A stretch of 64,000 bases of DNA from Affinundibacterium macrobrachii. GTDB lineage: Bacteria; Pseudomonadota; Gammaproteobacteria; Burkholderiales; Burkholderiaceae_D. The stretch is taken from NCBI RefSeq assembly GCF_014652415.1, contig NZ_BMYT01000002.1, positions 248,001 through 312,000 on the forward strand, written 5' to 3'. Below, one piece after another: positions 17,655-27,520 of this stretch. The stretch's first letter is position 1; every line of letters starts with the position of its first letter. Position numbers and translations under genes: made by a program. Under the pieces are notes generated by a model. The model was given only the letters and a program-made list of their open reading frames with translations, had not been told where the DNA came from and did not search any database.

Positions 17655-18515
17655 TTAATTCACAAAATTCACGCGACGACCATTCACATTGCGTTGCGCA
17701 GGATTACCGTACACGGTAACGCTGCCTGAGCCATTACTTTGTGCGTTGACGTTTTGTGACACTGCGGCATACACTGAACCAGAACCGTAGCTACTTAAAT
17801 CCGCACTCAAACTTTTTACAGAAGACAATTGTGCAGAACCTGATCCATGTGTATTAGCGACTAAATTACGTACACTGCCGCTCGCATTGACCGAGCCAGA
17901 ACCATTCACAGAAACCGATAATTCATTGCCATTAACAGCGCCCAAACTCAAAGAGCCAGATCCTTGCACGTTGACTCTTGCGTCATTGCTCATCAAGCCA
18001 AGCGCATTAATACTACCCGAACCACTATTGACAACTTCGAGACGCATTACACGACCATCTAAGTTGATGCTACGTGAGCCATAATTTTTCACTGCTAAGT
18101 TACCGCCATTTAAGCCACTAATCATCATGCGACCAGAACCATTCGATATCACTTCGGTTAATGCTGGTACGGTGTATACGACACGAATTGGATTGCTGCT
18201 ATTGAATTTTTCATCAATCCAGATTTTTTGCGTATCGCCATTGACTTGTGTTTGCACCAAATTGAGAAGGTTGCTATCGCCACTGATTTCTAATCCTGCA
18301 GCACCACCAACACGCACTTCCACTTGCATAGGGCCACTGACATTCAACGCAGATGCGCCATTAACCTGACGTTTATCTAATTGCAAATCGCCATTACCTT
18401 TAATCGCATTGCTACTCCAAGAGGATTCAAAACGCGCGTCATTACCATCGGGAGCGATGATGATGGCACAACCTGAAAAGGCAAGAATAGAACACAGGGC
18501 AACAATAGTACGCAT
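17655..18515 (-). CDS. DUF2807 (head GIN domain) lipoprotein
   Basis: The 286-residue protein has a lipobox (F-S-G-C, Cys16) and then a long right-handed beta-helix-like repeat rich in GSGS turns: NGSGRM, GSGSINA, GSGSLSL, GSGSVNA, HGSGSAQL, GSGSVYA and NGSGSVTV, one every 20-25 residues. This is the DUF2807 putative auto-transporter adhesin head GIN family. It is probably anchored in the envelope; function is unknown. A bidirectional terminator follows. Confidence 0.88.
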   Translation of the reverse strand: MRTIVALCSILAFSGCAIIIAPDGNDARFESSWSSNAIKGNGDLQLDKRQVNGASALNVSGPMQVEVRVGGAAGLEISGDSNLLNLVQTQVNGDTQKIWIDEKFNSSNPIRVVYTVPALTEVISNGSGRMMISGLNGGNLAVKNYGSRSINLDGRVMRLEVVNSGSGSINALGLMSNDARVNVQGSGSLSLGAVNGNELSVSVNGSGSVNASGSVRNLVANTHGSGSAQLSSVKSLSADLSSYGSGSVYAAVSQNVNAQSNGSGSVTVYGNPAQRNVNGRRVNFVN

Positions 18516-18927
18516 AATAATTTTTCCAATAAAAGTTAATCAGGCGCTGAACTTACCATCAATGAGCGTAACGGCTTCAGCCACAGACGCACTGTATCGA
18601 AACTCGCTGACTCGCTCTAGCACCAAGCGATGAACTGACGAGAAAATGGTCTGAAGCGTATAAATCGCGGTCTAAAAGACGGGGCTATTGCGGTTATCCA
18701 CAATAGACGCTGTTTGTCTGTCTATCGATAATGTTTGCAAGGATCGCTCAGCCGTCGAATAAAGTGTCGCTGTCTATCCTCGACTCACCCACCTTAGTAA
18801 ACCATAGAACTAAGCACGGTGATACCTATAGGACTTATGCAAAATTGCGCTAGCTAATTGACAGAAAAAGCACTAACGACTGTCTTGAGCGAGTCCTAGG
18901 CTATTTAATAATTATCAGGGGACAAAC
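18516..18927. other. Intergenic region between divergent genes
   Basis: The 412-base gap lies between the DUF2807 gene (minus) and dctA (plus) and must hold both promoters. It contains inverted-repeat copy B next to dctA and a single TTATCCACA (18694-18702), which I do not take as an origin. I saw no sigma-54 promoter of the kind known for some dctA genes. Confidence 0.5.
18829..18898. mobile_element. MITE-like inverted-repeat element, copy B
   Basis: This 70-bp element starts TAGGACTTATGCAAAATTGC and ends GAGCGAGTCCTA. The left end matches copy A (11359-11462) over about 26 bases with few changes; the right end keeps only AGTCCTA. It ends 29 bases before the dctA start codon, so it may affect dctA expression. 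Confidence 0.55.
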
Positions 18928-20271
18928 ATGAAACGCCTTACTGGACATCTGTATTTCTGGGTTCTTGTTGCCATATTCTGTGGCGGCTTGTTCGGATTTC
19001 TTGACGCAGCAAATGCGGTCAAATTAAAGCCACTTGGCGATGGCTTTATTGCCTTAGTCAAAATGCTCATCAGCCCAATTATTTTCTGTACCGTGGTGCT
19101 TGGTATTGCTGGCGCTGGCGATATGAAAAAAGTCGGTCGGGTTGGTGGCAAAGCGCTGATCTATTTTGAAGTAGTGTCGACGCTAGCGCTCGCGATTGGT
19201 TTGATCGTGGTAAATATTCTGAAACCTGGTGCGGGCTTTAATGTCGACCCTGCGACCTTAGATGGCAAAGCAGTCGCTAGCTACGCCAAAGCGGCACATG
19301 ATCAAAGCACAGTCGATTTTCTACTGCACATTATTCCAAAAACCTTCACTGACGCATTCACTGGATCTGGCGACTTACTACAGGTTTTGTTGGTCGCAGT
19401 ATTGTTCGGCTATGCCATGATGCGCATGGGTAAAACAGGCCAAGCAGTGCATATGTTTATCGAAGAAGCATCACATATTTTCTTCGGCATGATGAATGTG
19501 ATTATGAAGTTAGCACCAATTGGTGCGGGTGCTGCGATGGCGTTCACTATCGGTAAGTATGGTCTCGCCTCCTTAAAACCTTTGGCCGCTTTAATGGGTA
19601 GCTTCTATCTGACTTGTACTTTGTTTGTGGTAGTGGTGTTGGGCTTAATTGCCAAATTTGTCGGCTTTAGTATCTTCCGCTTTATCGCTTATATCAAAGA
19701 AGAGTTATTGACCGTACTTGGCACCTCCTCTTCCGAATCCGCCTTGGTGCCTTTGATGAACAAATTAGAGAAAATGGGTTGCTCAAAATCTGTCGTCGGT
19801 TTAGTGGTTCCTTCAGGCTACTCTTTTAATCTAGATGGCACCAATATCTATATGACGATGGCAGCAATCTTTGTTGCGCAAGCCTTAAATATTGATCTAA
19901 CTTTAACGCAAGAATTAACAATGTTGGCAGTTGCGATGTTGACTTCCAAAGGAGCCTCTGGCGTGACGGGCGCGGGCTTCATCACTTTGGCAGCGACACT
20001 GGCAGTGATTCCAACGATTCCTGTTGCTGGCTTGGCTTTAATTCTCGGCATCGACCGTTTTATGTCTGAAGCACGCGCTCTAACTAACTTTATTGGCAAT
20101 GGTGTAGCAACGGTTGTAGTCTCGCATTGGGAAGGTGAATTGAAGCATGATGTCATGCACAAAGAATTAGGCAAACCTGCCGTCGCAGCCAAATCAAGCA
20201 AGACCGCAAACACTGCAACAACAGCGACAGCATCAATGTCAGCGCCAGCTGCAGATCAATTATCTGCATAA
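18928..20271 (+). CDS. dctA: C4-dicarboxylate:cation symporter DctA
   Basis: The 447-residue protein is a DAACS-family carrier with eight hydrophobic helices plus two re-entrant loops. Diagnostic motifs are [20 protein letters not shown], the serine-rich loop [25 protein letters not shown] and the C-terminal [18 protein letters not shown]. It takes up succinate, fumarate and malate with protons or sodium at the inner membrane. AGGGGA precedes the ATG. The last 30 residues are an Ala/Thr/Ser-rich tail of low complexity. A hairpin follows at 20290-20332. Confidence 0.93.
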   Translation: MKRLTGHLYFWVLVAIFCGGLFGFLDAANAVKLKPLGDGFIALVKMLISPIIFCTVVLGIAGAGDMKKVGRVGGKALIYFEVVSTLALAIGLIVVNILKPGAGFNVDPATLDGKAVASYAKAAHDQSTVDFLLHIIPKTFTDAFTGSGDLLQVLLVAVLFGYAMMRMGKTGQAVHMFIEEASHIFFGMMNVIMKLAPIGAGAAMAFTIGKYGLASLKPLAALMGSFYLTCTLFVVVVLGLIAKFVGFSIFRFIAYIKEELLTVLGTSSSESALVPLMNKLEKMGCSKSVVGLVVPSGYSFNLDGTNIYMTMAAIFVAQALNIDLTLTQELTMLAVAMLTSKGASGVTGAGFITLAATLAVIPTIPVAGLALILGIDRFMSEARALTNFIGNGVATVVVSHWEGELKHDVMHKELGKPAVAAKSSKTANTATTATASMSAPAADQLSA

Positions 20272-20289
20272 AATACGCAATCTTAAAGT

Positions 20290-20332
20290 CACGCCAATCA
20301 AGTACGCAGAGAAGCTTAGCTTGGTTGGTGTG
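20290..20332 (+). terminator. Probable transcription terminator hairpin after dctA
   Basis: CACGCCAATCAAG (20290-20302) pairs with CTTGGTTGGTGTG (20320-20332), with two wobble mismatches. No T-run follows, so termination is likely but not certain. Confidence 0.45.
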
Positions 20333-20459
20333 AATCCACGATAAGCTTTATCGAGGCGAATGTTGTTTTAAACACGCCAAATTGCGCTATGTGTGACCAG
20401 CACGTTTGCAGGCGCACTTAAATCAATCAAAATGCATGATCACCTTCTTTGGAGTTGTC

Positions 20460-22796
20460 ATGCATTTTTTCTTTCCTGCTCAAGCCAAACATCGTTGGAG
20501 TTTGATCGCGCTGTTACTGTCTTTAGTGTTGCTGATTTATCTTTCTTTATCGCAGATACAACCCAAGCTGAAGCAAAACCCTGTCGACGCAGCCACCGAA
20601 TTTTCACTACCAGCGGCACAAATCCAATTACAAAAGATCACCCAATACAAACATCCTATCGGTAGCGCAGGACATAGCCAAGTGCGCGACTACCTGCTGG
20701 CGGAATTAAAAGCACTGGGCTTAGAGCCACAAATACAAACAAGTTTCGTAAGTTCAGAAAGAGGTCACGCAAGTGGACGGGTGCAAAACATTGTGGTGCG
20801 ATTAGCGGGGCGGAATAGCCAGCAAAATCAAGACAAAAAAGCTTTACTACTGATGGCACATTATGATGCGGTGCCAAACAGTTTTGGTGCCGCAGACGAT
20901 GGCGTTTCAGTAGTATCCATGCTACAAACCTTGCGTGCACTAAAAGCACAAGCGCCACTTGCGAACGATGTAATTTTCTTATTCAGTGATGGCGAAGAAG
21001 TTGGGCTATTAGGCGCTTCGGCATTTGCGCAATCCCATCCATGGATGAAGGATGTCGGTATGCTGCTCAATTTTGATAATCGAGGGAACGCTGGTCCGAT
21101 CATGATGTTCGAACCCTCTGCGGGCAACCGTCATCTGATTACTGGCTTAGCAAAAGCAGTACCGGAAGTGATCAGCAATTCATTGATGTATGAGGTCTAT
21201 AAAGCCTTACCAAATGACACCGACTTCACGGTATTTCGTAAGCGAGGTGTCGCTGGACTCAATTTTGCGATGATACAAAATATTTCTAGCTATCACACGC
21301 GTTACGATCGCCATGATCTGATCAATCCGGCGTCACAACAGCAACAGGGACAGATGATGTTGCAACTGGTTCGGCATTTTGGTGAGCAAGATTTGCGTAC
21401 GCACAATGTGTCGATGGGTGCGTCGATGGCTGCCTCGGTGAATGCGGAAGACAGCGTGTATTTCAGCCTTCCACTGTTCGGTCTGATTCACTATCCGGCA
21501 ACGCTTGCCTTACCACTTGCCCTGTTCCTGACCGGATTAGCGATCACCGCTTTTTGGCTGACGACAAGAACGACGAAATTACGTCTCTTGGCTACCATTG
21601 CCAGTGCATGCAGTTTTATCTTGGCGATCGTCGCTATTGGATTTTTATCACAACAAGCTTGGAATCTCGTATTTAAGTTTTATCCGGCCTACTTGGAAAT
21701 GCATGATCAAGACACCGGACATTTTTATTTGCTGGGAATACTGATCATCACCGCTCTCGCTTTTGGTCTCATTCAAAAAATACTGACGCGCTGGATTCAT
21801 GTGAAAGAACTCGCTTTTGGCGCTATGTTGGTATGGGTCGCGATCTTACTATTTATTAGTGCGCGCTTCCCAGGTGCCAGCTTTCTATTCGCTTGGCCCC
21901 TCCTGTTTGTGCTGCTTTCTTACTGTTATTTAGCACTTAAGAAAGTACCTGACACATCTTTGGCTTATGCGTGGATTTTGCTAGCGGGCGCGGGATTTTC
22001 TATCCTCTTATTTTCACCACTGATTTTATTATTCAACATCGCTTTGGGTTTTCATTCATTAGGGGTGCCAGTGATTTTATTCACACTTTTATTAGGTCTA
22101 TTAACGCCTTTACTGGTTTGGATCTTGCATGAAATCCGTGCTCGCATTGTGCTCTTGATTGGCCTCGTTGCGATCAGTTTAGGCGCGATTGCTACCGCGA
22201 ATTTCCATGAAACACATCCAATCCCAACGCAATTAAGCTATGTTGCGATGCCTCAGAAAAATTTGTCGCTCTGGCTCACGCCACAACGCCATCTCGATCG
22301 CAAAACACTGAGTATGTTCGGCGAATCAAGCGTACAAAAGACTTTGCCCGAGCTATTCGGCAAAGAGCATGCTCGCAGCGCTTGGGCATACTGGAGTGCG
22401 CCCGCACCAGATGCTGGAATCGCTGCGCCGATAGTTTCGATACAGTCAGATCAACTCATCGAGAATCAACGCGAGATCCTCATCCATATTACTAGCCCAG
22501 ATTCAGCAAGCAATACGCGGATTCAAATCGAAGGCGTGAGCGTTTTATTTGCCAGTATTCAAGATCAAGTTCTGATCAAAACAGCGAAAGAAAAGTGGAT
22601 GACGAGTGTTCATGCGATACCAAAAACTGGCGTCACTTTACGCATTCGGCTCGCCAAAGATCTGACTGGCAAAAATGGGAAGATACGCGTGACAGATACT
22701 TTCTATGCTTTACCGAACAAGCTTAGTCATGTCGCGCTTCCGACGTCGGTCGATTTTGCCGCACAAACGATTACCTTGGTCGATATCCCTGAATAG
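20460..22796 (+). CDS. Membrane-bound M28 family zinc peptidase
   Basis: The 778-residue protein has one N-terminal transmembrane helix (about 14-32), an M28 peptidase domain (about 45-335) and eight or nine helices in the C-terminal half, then a soluble end of about 180 residues. Zinc-ligand and catalytic motifs are visible: LLLMAHYDAVP, AADDGVSV, FLFSDGEEVGLLG, NFDNRGNAG and SSYHTRYD. It resembles the Fxna/YfbL-type membrane aminopeptidases, with the active site probably in the periplasm. The ATG at 20460 is chosen because GGAG lies 7 bases upstream. Confidence 0.87.
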   Translation: MHFFFPAQAKHRWSLIALLLSLVLLIYLSLSQIQPKLKQNPVDAATEFSLPAAQIQLQKITQYKHPIGSAGHSQVRDYLLAELKALGLEPQIQTSFVSSERGHASGRVQNIVVRLAGRNSQQNQDKKALLLMAHYDAVPNSFGAADDGVSVVSMLQTLRALKAQAPLANDVIFLFSDGEEVGLLGASAFAQSHPWMKDVGMLLNFDNRGNAGPIMMFEPSAGNRHLITGLAKAVPEVISNSLMYEVYKALPNDTDFTVFRKRGVAGLNFAMIQNISSYHTRYDRHDLINPASQQQQGQMMLQLVRHFGEQDLRTHNVSMGASMAASVNAEDSVYFSLPLFGLIHYPATLALPLALFLTGLAITAFWLTTRTTKLRLLATIASACSFILAIVAIGFLSQQAWNLVFKFYPAYLEMHDQDTGHFYLLGILIITALAFGLIQKILTRWIHVKELAFGAMLVWVAILLFISARFPGASFLFAWPLLFVLLSYCYLALKKVPDTSLAYAWILLAGAGFSILLFSPLILLFNIALGFHSLGVPVILFTLLLGLLTPLLVWILHEIRARIVLLIGLVAISLGAIATANFHETHPIPTQLSYVAMPQKNLSLWLTPQRHLDRKTLSMFGESSVQKTLPELFGKEHARSAWAYWSAPAPDAGIAAPIVSIQSDQLIENQREILIHITSPDSASNTRIQIEGVSVLFASIQDQVLIKTAKEKWMTSVHAIPKTGVTLRIRLAKDLTGKNGKIRVTDTFYALPNKLSHVALPTSVDFAAQTITLVDIPE

Positions 22797-22824
22797 AGGC
22801 CTAGACAATAAGAAGTAAACATCT

Positions 22825-23307
22825 TCAAGATTTCTGCAATGCCGCCAATAGACCATCGGCGGCATCTTCGATGTAATCTAACACCGTATCAAAACCACGA
22901 CCGCCACCGTAATAAGGATCGGGCACCACATCGGATGGGCTATGGCTGGCATATGACATCATCAACTTGAGTTTATGTTGATACTTTGCCGGACATTGAT
23001 TTTGTAAATGCCTTAGATTTTCTTTGTCCATGGCAAGGATCAAATCAAACTGTTGAAAATCGGCATCGCACACTTGGCGCGCTCGCTGTGGCGACAAATC
23101 ATAACCGCGCTTCAAGGCATATTCTTGAGATCGCGGGTCGGGTTGTTCACCAACATGGTAGGCATGGGTTCCCGCCGAATCAATCTGCAATTGCGCGAGC
23201 ATGTCAGCCGCGTCGGCTTTACCGCGAAACACACCTTCGGCAGTAGGCGAACGACAAATGTTCCCCATGCAAACAAATAATATCGAAGTCGTTTTGTGCG
23301 GATTCAT
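22825..23307 (-). CDS. Low-molecular-weight protein-tyrosine phosphatase
   Basis: The 160-residue protein has the signature CX5R loop near the start (VCMGNICRSP, Cys13 to Arg19) and the catalytic acid in VPDPYYGG. It hydrolyses phosphotyrosine in the cytoplasm; members often oppose a BY-kinase in polysaccharide export, but no kinase is nearby. Start 23307 is set by a strong GAGGAGG 8 bases upstream. Its 3' end converges on the M28 gene. Confidence 0.92.
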   Translation of the reverse strand: MNPHKTTSILFVCMGNICRSPTAEGVFRGKADAADMLAQLQIDSAGTHAYHVGEQPDPRSQEYALKRGYDLSPQRARQVCDADFQQFDLILAMDKENLRHLQNQCPAKYQHKLKLMMSYASHSPSDVVPDPYYGGGRGFDTVLDYIEDAADGLLAALQKS

Positions 23308-23438
23308 GATGAGTGCCTCCTCTTGTGAAGCCGTAATTATAGTCAGAGATGACGCAAGCCTCACGTCAACATAGCCTTAGCCTTCATGGTATGTTTTAAT
23401 AGCGACCTCGCTGCACTTGATTCATATCGCCAACCAGT

Positions 23439-24995
23439 ATGTCTCACCACATTCCCACATTGCTACAACAAGCGATCATCAAACATCAACAAGGTTTTCT
23501 GCAACAAGCCGAAGATCTCTACGTGCAGGTTTTGCAAATCGATGCACAACAATTTGATGCTTTGCACATGATAGGTTTGATCGCGAAACAGCGAGGTGAT
23601 ACGCAAACGGCGCTAAACTTTTTTGCCAAAGCAATCCAGAGCAATCCGCGCGACGCTAAAGTGCATTGCAATTTAGGCGCGACATTCCAGCAAATTGGCA
23701 ATTCCAAACAAGCACTTGCTTGCTACGATTTGGCACTATCGATCAATGCTGACTACGCCTTAGCTTGGAATAATCGCGGCAATAGTTTGCGGTCCTTAGA
23801 ACGCTATCCCGAAGCTTTAGAAAGTTTTACTAAGGCGCTGGAACTACAAATCAATTATCCCGAAGCCTTTTTAAACCGTGGGATTTGTTTGCAGGCACTA
23901 GAGCAGCACAGCCAAGCCATACAGGATTTTGATGATGCACTCAAACTCAAGCACAACTATATCGAAGCGGAATTTGCCCGCGCGTTTAGCTTGCAACAGT
24001 TGCGCCTATACGATCAGGCGTATGCAGCTTATACCCGTGCCCTAGAGTTGACACTGACTGCCGATGGCCGTCATACCAATCCAGAAAAAATTGCGGCGAT
24101 GTACTGCAATCGCGGCATGGTTTCGACAAAATTGCAGCGCGACATCGCAGCGCTAGAAGATTTTCAACACGCAATCTGCTTGCGCCCCCAATTTGCCAAA
24201 GCGTATTTGCATGCAGCGCATGTGTATCAGCGTCTACAACAAAAAGAAGCAGCGCTTGAACATTATCAAGCGGCTCTAGCAGCAACGCACAGCCAAGGTC
24301 AACCCGACGAGTCATTACAACAGCAAGTTACCTATCATCTGGCTGCGTTAGGGGCAGCACCAACGCCAGCAGCAGCGCCTGCTAGTTACGTCAAAGAGCT
24401 ATTTGATCAATATGCAGATCACTTTGATACGCATTTACAAGAACAGTTGGCATATCAAGTGCCGCAACTCTTGCAGGCCGCTTTGCAGGACTTGAGGATA
24501 GGACAAAACAGGCTATTAAGCCATGCGATTGATCTTGGTTGTGGCACGGGCTTATGTGGAGATTTTCTTGCGGCGATTGCCACGCGTGTCACTGGGGTCG
24601 ATTTATCTGAAAATATGCTAGCAAAAGCCCGAGCAAGAGCGGTCTATGATGACTTGGTATGCGATGATATTTTGCATTATCTTGCGCAGCAATCCAACAC
24701 AGCCGACTTACTGATTGCCGCTGACGTGCTCGTGTATTTGGGCGACTTAGAACGCTTGTTTGCTTTGTTCCATGATCGCTTACAGGCCGGTGGCTATGTC
24801 GCTTTCTCAGTCGAGGAATCCGACTCAGCCGAAATCTGCCTACAAGCATCGCAGCGCTATGCCCATTCAGCCCCTTATCTTACAAGGCTAGCAGACCAAT
24901 ACGGATTCAACATATCACATTGCAGCCGACACTTTGGTCGGCGTGATGGACAACAAAACCTTACTAGTTTAATTTTGGTTCTACAGAAGAATTAA
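23439..24995 (+). CDS. TPR-repeat protein fused to a SAM-dependent methyltransferase
   Basis: Residues 1-300 hold about seven tetratricopeptide repeats (for example NPRDAKVHCNLGATFQQIGN and YALAWNNRGNSLRSLERYPE). Residues about 330-518 are a class I methyltransferase with motif I AIDLGCGTGLCG and GVDLSENMLAKAR. The TPR part probably recruits a protein or glycan substrate that the C-terminal domain methylates. Such fusions are found in Proteobacteria, but their targets are generally not known. It converges on the DUF2798 gene, with only 8 bases between stops. Confidence 0.88.
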   Translation: MSHHIPTLLQQAIIKHQQGFLQQAEDLYVQVLQIDAQQFDALHMIGLIAKQRGDTQTALNFFAKAIQSNPRDAKVHCNLGATFQQIGNSKQALACYDLALSINADYALAWNNRGNSLRSLERYPEALESFTKALELQINYPEAFLNRGICLQALEQHSQAIQDFDDALKLKHNYIEAEFARAFSLQQLRLYDQAYAAYTRALELTLTADGRHTNPEKIAAMYCNRGMVSTKLQRDIAALEDFQHAICLRPQFAKAYLHAAHVYQRLQQKEAALEHYQAALAATHSQGQPDESLQQQVTYHLAALGAAPTPAAAPASYVKELFDQYADHFDTHLQEQLAYQVPQLLQAALQDLRIGQNRLLSHAIDLGCGTGLCGDFLAAIATRVTGVDLSENMLAKARARAVYDDLVCDDILHYLAQQSNTADLLIAADVLVYLGDLERLFALFHDRLQAGGYVAFSVEESDSAEICLQASQRYAHSAPYLTRLADQYGFNISHCSRHFGRRDGQQNLTSLILVLQKN

Positions 24996-25003
24996 ACTCA
25001 AGT

Positions 25004-25225
25004 TCAAACAACAATGCGTGCTACCAATTTGCGCGTGATAGGTGCAAATAATAAAACTAGTGGGAAGGCACAAGCCCACGCTACCAAAAAGGCGTGCAAC
25101 CAGCGTGATATAAATCCACCATCCAAGCCTGTGTTCACTGCCGTTAAGATACCTGACATACAAAATGCCATTAGCATCGACATGATGAAGGCAAACGTTA
25201 GTTGTTGTTTCTTTTCTTTGGTCAT
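25004..25225 (-). CDS. DUF2798 small membrane protein
   Basis: The 73-residue protein has two hydrophobic helices (about 10-32 and 42-64) and the DUF2798 pattern MSMLMAFCMSGILTAVNTG, then FISRWLHAFLVAWACAFP. Function unknown. The ATG at 25225 (MTKEKKQQ) is preferred over a TTG two codons upstream. It lies 18 bases downstream of the MAPEG gene on the same strand, so the two are probably cotranscribed. Confidence 0.82.
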   Translation of the reverse strand: MTKEKKQQLTFAFIMSMLMAFCMSGILTAVNTGLDGGFISRWLHAFLVAWACAFPLVLLFAPITRKLVARIVV

Positions 25226-25243
25226 AAGCAATTAGGATTGGTT

Positions 25244-25633
25244 TTATTGAAAAAATAGAGCAACGCTAACACCGACGCCACCGAACCAGATCAAGGAGCG
25301 CAGTGTGCTGCGATTGAGTAAATACGCGGCAACATAAAGGCAGCGCAAAATAATAAAAGCGATGGCCAGACCATCAATATTCGTCTGATTGGCTTGTGCT
25401 TGCTGCGCCAAAACTACGCCAGCGATAAACAAAGGCAAGGCTTCAAAACCATTTTTTTGTGCAGCGATTGCACGCTGTGGCCAGCCAGTGAGTTTGGCCT
25501 CCCATTCACGTGGATGGTCGTTATCGTAACCGCCTTTGCGGCGCGATAATTTAGCGCTACTGGCCTTAGCAAAACCGACCGTAATTACCGGCAAAAAACA
25601 GGCTGCTAATACACACCAATTTGCGATAGTCAT
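25244..25633 (-). CDS. MAPEG family membrane protein
   Basis: The 129-residue protein has four hydrophobic segments and the MAPEG signature RAIAAQKNGFEALPLFIAGV, with a C-terminal RCLYVAAYLLN region. The family (membrane-associated eicosanoid and glutathione metabolism) includes glutathione transferases, but bacterial members of this type are uncharacterised. GAGGGAGC upstream supports the ATG at 25633. Confidence 0.87.
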   Translation of the reverse strand: MTIANWCVLAACFLPVITVGFAKASSAKLSRRKGGYDNDHPREWEAKLTGWPQRAIAAQKNGFEALPLFIAGVVLAQQAQANQTNIDGLAIAFIILRCLYVAAYLLNRSTLRSLIWFGGVGVSVALFFQ

Positions 25634-25955
25634 CAATTGCTCCCTCTGTGATTAGAAATACTGCATCCATCGTACTGAGATGCTGGATTTACGAATTGTC
25701 CTTTACTAACTGCGCTGATTCACCTTTGCGATAGCTAGCGTCGCATCATAATCGAATTTGCTTTATCCAGTTTGAGAGCACCATCTAAAGTGATAGCGAA
25801 TAATCATCTATCAATTACCCGCCGAAAATCAGTGCAATTTAATAGATCGGTTTTTTCGAAGTAAATGTCATTTATATTCGATTTGAAAGAAGCATCAATC
25901 ACCCATAGATTAGTGGTGTGGCGCCGGACGTCACACAACGACAAGGAGAAATAAT
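25634..25955. other. Intergenic region upstream of the HPF gene
   Basis: The 322-base gap lies between the divergent MAPEG and HPF genes. The only structure I see is an inverted repeat GTGTGGCG / CGTCACAC (25916-25936) just before the HPF ribosome binding site. An overlapping minus-strand frame (25804-26049) covers the HPF start and is not credible. Confidence 0.45.
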
Positions 25956-26330
25956 ATGCAAATCGATATACAAGCACGTGGTTTTGAATTAACCGATGGC
26001 TTACGCGAACATACCAAAAAGCGTCTAGGTTTTGCGACCGATTGGGCACATGATGAACTGCGCACGATTCATGTCAGATTGTCTGACGTCAATGGTCCAC
26101 GTGGTGGCGAAGACAAACGCTGTTTGATCCAAATCCCGCTGGTTGGCATGCAAGACATCGTGATCGACGAATTAGAATCCGATCTCTATGTTGCCATCGA
26201 CAAAGCGGCAAATCGTATGGAACGCGTGTTAAGCAAACGGATAGAGCGTGCTCGTGAACATCCGCATGCTAGTCTTAAAAAGCATCACACAGACAGCCCA
26301 GCAGAAGCGCTGACCGACGATGCAAATTAA
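25956..26330 (+). CDS. HPF/RaiA family ribosome-associated protein
   Basis: The 124-residue protein matches the hibernation-promoting factor / sigma-54 modulation fold: MQIDIQARGFELTDGLREHT, with the basic C-terminal helix RMERVLSKRIERARE. Short HPF proteins bind the 30S decoding region and hold idle ribosomes as dimers. The residue pattern DLYVAIDKAANRMERVL is typical. AAGGAGAAAT gives a strong start. The last 22 residues are a polar tail. The gene heads a run with the TerB-like and DUF2062 genes. Confidence 0.88.
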   Translation: MQIDIQARGFELTDGLREHTKKRLGFATDWAHDELRTIHVRLSDVNGPRGGEDKRCLIQIPLVGMQDIVIDELESDLYVAIDKAANRMERVLSKRIERAREHPHASLKKHHTDSPAEALTDDAN

Positions 26331-26428
26331 CAGTGCACTGAGTATGCGGTGTCTAAGATCCGGCCATAAGTATTAAGAAGTATTAAGCAATTTCACACTT
26401 TATCGTAACCCAATTAAGGAGTTGAGCA

Positions 26429-26920
26429 ATGAGGCAATATCGCACAGATAGTCCAGAAGCCATGGCAAGAATCATCGCTTTATCGATGCTGGTTGATGGT
26501 GGTTTAGATAAAACGGAATTGGATGTGATTCATCATCACAGCGTGTTGGAACATATCGGCATATCAACCGCTACATTTAACGATATCGTTCAAGAATTAT
26601 GTGAAGACATGCTGCAATCGATGCCTGGATATCACCTAGGACGAATTGACCTTGATGACGAACTGACTGAACGCAGCATTGATGCCATGCTGATAGAGAT
26701 CCAAGACCCACAGCATCGCAAGTTCTTACTGCGTATGATGCTGGCAGTGGTCGATGCGGACAACTACTTAAGTGACAGTGAGACGATTTTGCTGTCTCGT
26801 GCTATGCAAATTTGGGATCTGGAATTGACTAAAGAAAGCAAACAAGCCCACAACCCGAACGATATGCTTACGCAGCAATCTAACGCACGTCCACCTTCAA
26901 TTATTGAAATGCATTTTTAA
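26429..26920 (+). CDS. TerB-like protein
   Basis: The 163-residue all-helical protein contains ALSMLVDGGLDKTELDVIHHH and a second acidic helix pair (MMLAVVDADNYLSDSETILL), resembling the TerB/DjlA-type domain with Asp-rich loops. Members are linked to tellurite resistance or to membrane stress, often without evidence. AAGGAG precedes the ATG. It sits 98 bases after HPF and 14 before the DUF2062 gene. Confidence 0.7.
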   Translation: MRQYRTDSPEAMARIIALSMLVDGGLDKTELDVIHHHSVLEHIGISTATFNDIVQELCEDMLQSMPGYHLGRIDLDDELTERSIDAMLIEIQDPQHRKFLLRMMLAVVDADNYLSDSETILLSRAMQIWDLELTKESKQAHNPNDMLTQQSNARPPSIIEMHF

Positions 26921-26934
26921 TCGTCGATCTAACC

Positions 26935-27501
26935 ATGCCAAAAAAGTTTTTGCGTCGGGTATTACCTAATCAACAAAGCATACAGCAGTTCTCGGTGAGC
27001 CGGCGCTTTACCGGCCGGCTAGATATTCCAGAATTATGGGAAGTGCAACGCGATAAAATCGCAATCGGTTTGGCTATCGGCGTTTTTTGTGGAATGATTC
27101 CCGGCCCCTTGCAAATGATTTCAGCGCTCGCGCTAACGATTTTATTGCGAGTCAATTTGCCGATGGCTTTAGTCGGAACATTTTTGACCAATCCGCTGAC
27201 CATCGTGCCCTTATACATGCTTGCCTATATGGTGGGACAAAGTATTTTGGGTGAATCAAACTGGCAGGCACTACCCGCTTTACCAGTGGCAGATTGGACC
27301 GCACCAATTACGGCTATTCAAAATTGGACTAACTGGATCGGTGACTTGGGTGCGCCTTGGTTGGTCGGTATGCTGATTCTTTCTTGCGCCATGGCGGCGC
27401 TGGCGTATTGCGGCATGCAGTTAATTTGGCGTGTTAGTCAATATATGATGATGCGTAATCGACTAAGGCAGCGACAGGCGAGAGCCAGCAGACTAGATTA
27501 A
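26935..27501 (+). CDS. DUF2062 membrane protein
   Basis: The 188-residue protein has the DUF2062 core IAIGLAIGVFCGMIPGPLQM and ALVGTFLTNPLTIVPLYMLAY, with about three or four hydrophobic helices. Its cytoplasmic ends are basic (QRQARASRLD). Function is unknown; it may be coupled to the TerB-like gene 14 bases upstream. Confidence 0.85.
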   Translation: MPKKFLRRVLPNQQSIQQFSVSRRFTGRLDIPELWEVQRDKIAIGLAIGVFCGMIPGPLQMISALALTILLRVNLPMALVGTFLTNPLTIVPLYMLAYMVGQSILGESNWQALPALPVADWTAPITAIQNWTNWIGDLGAPWLVGMLILSCAMAALAYCGMQLIWRVSQYMMMRNRLRQRQARASRLD

Positions 27502-27520
27502 ATGCACGGCGAGACGAAGC

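Noticed and set aside
18694..18702. TTATCCACA, a perfect DnaA box
   Set aside because: It is a single copy with no cluster, no AT-rich unwinding element and no dnaA or dnaN nearby; one such 9-mer is expected by chance in a window of this size.
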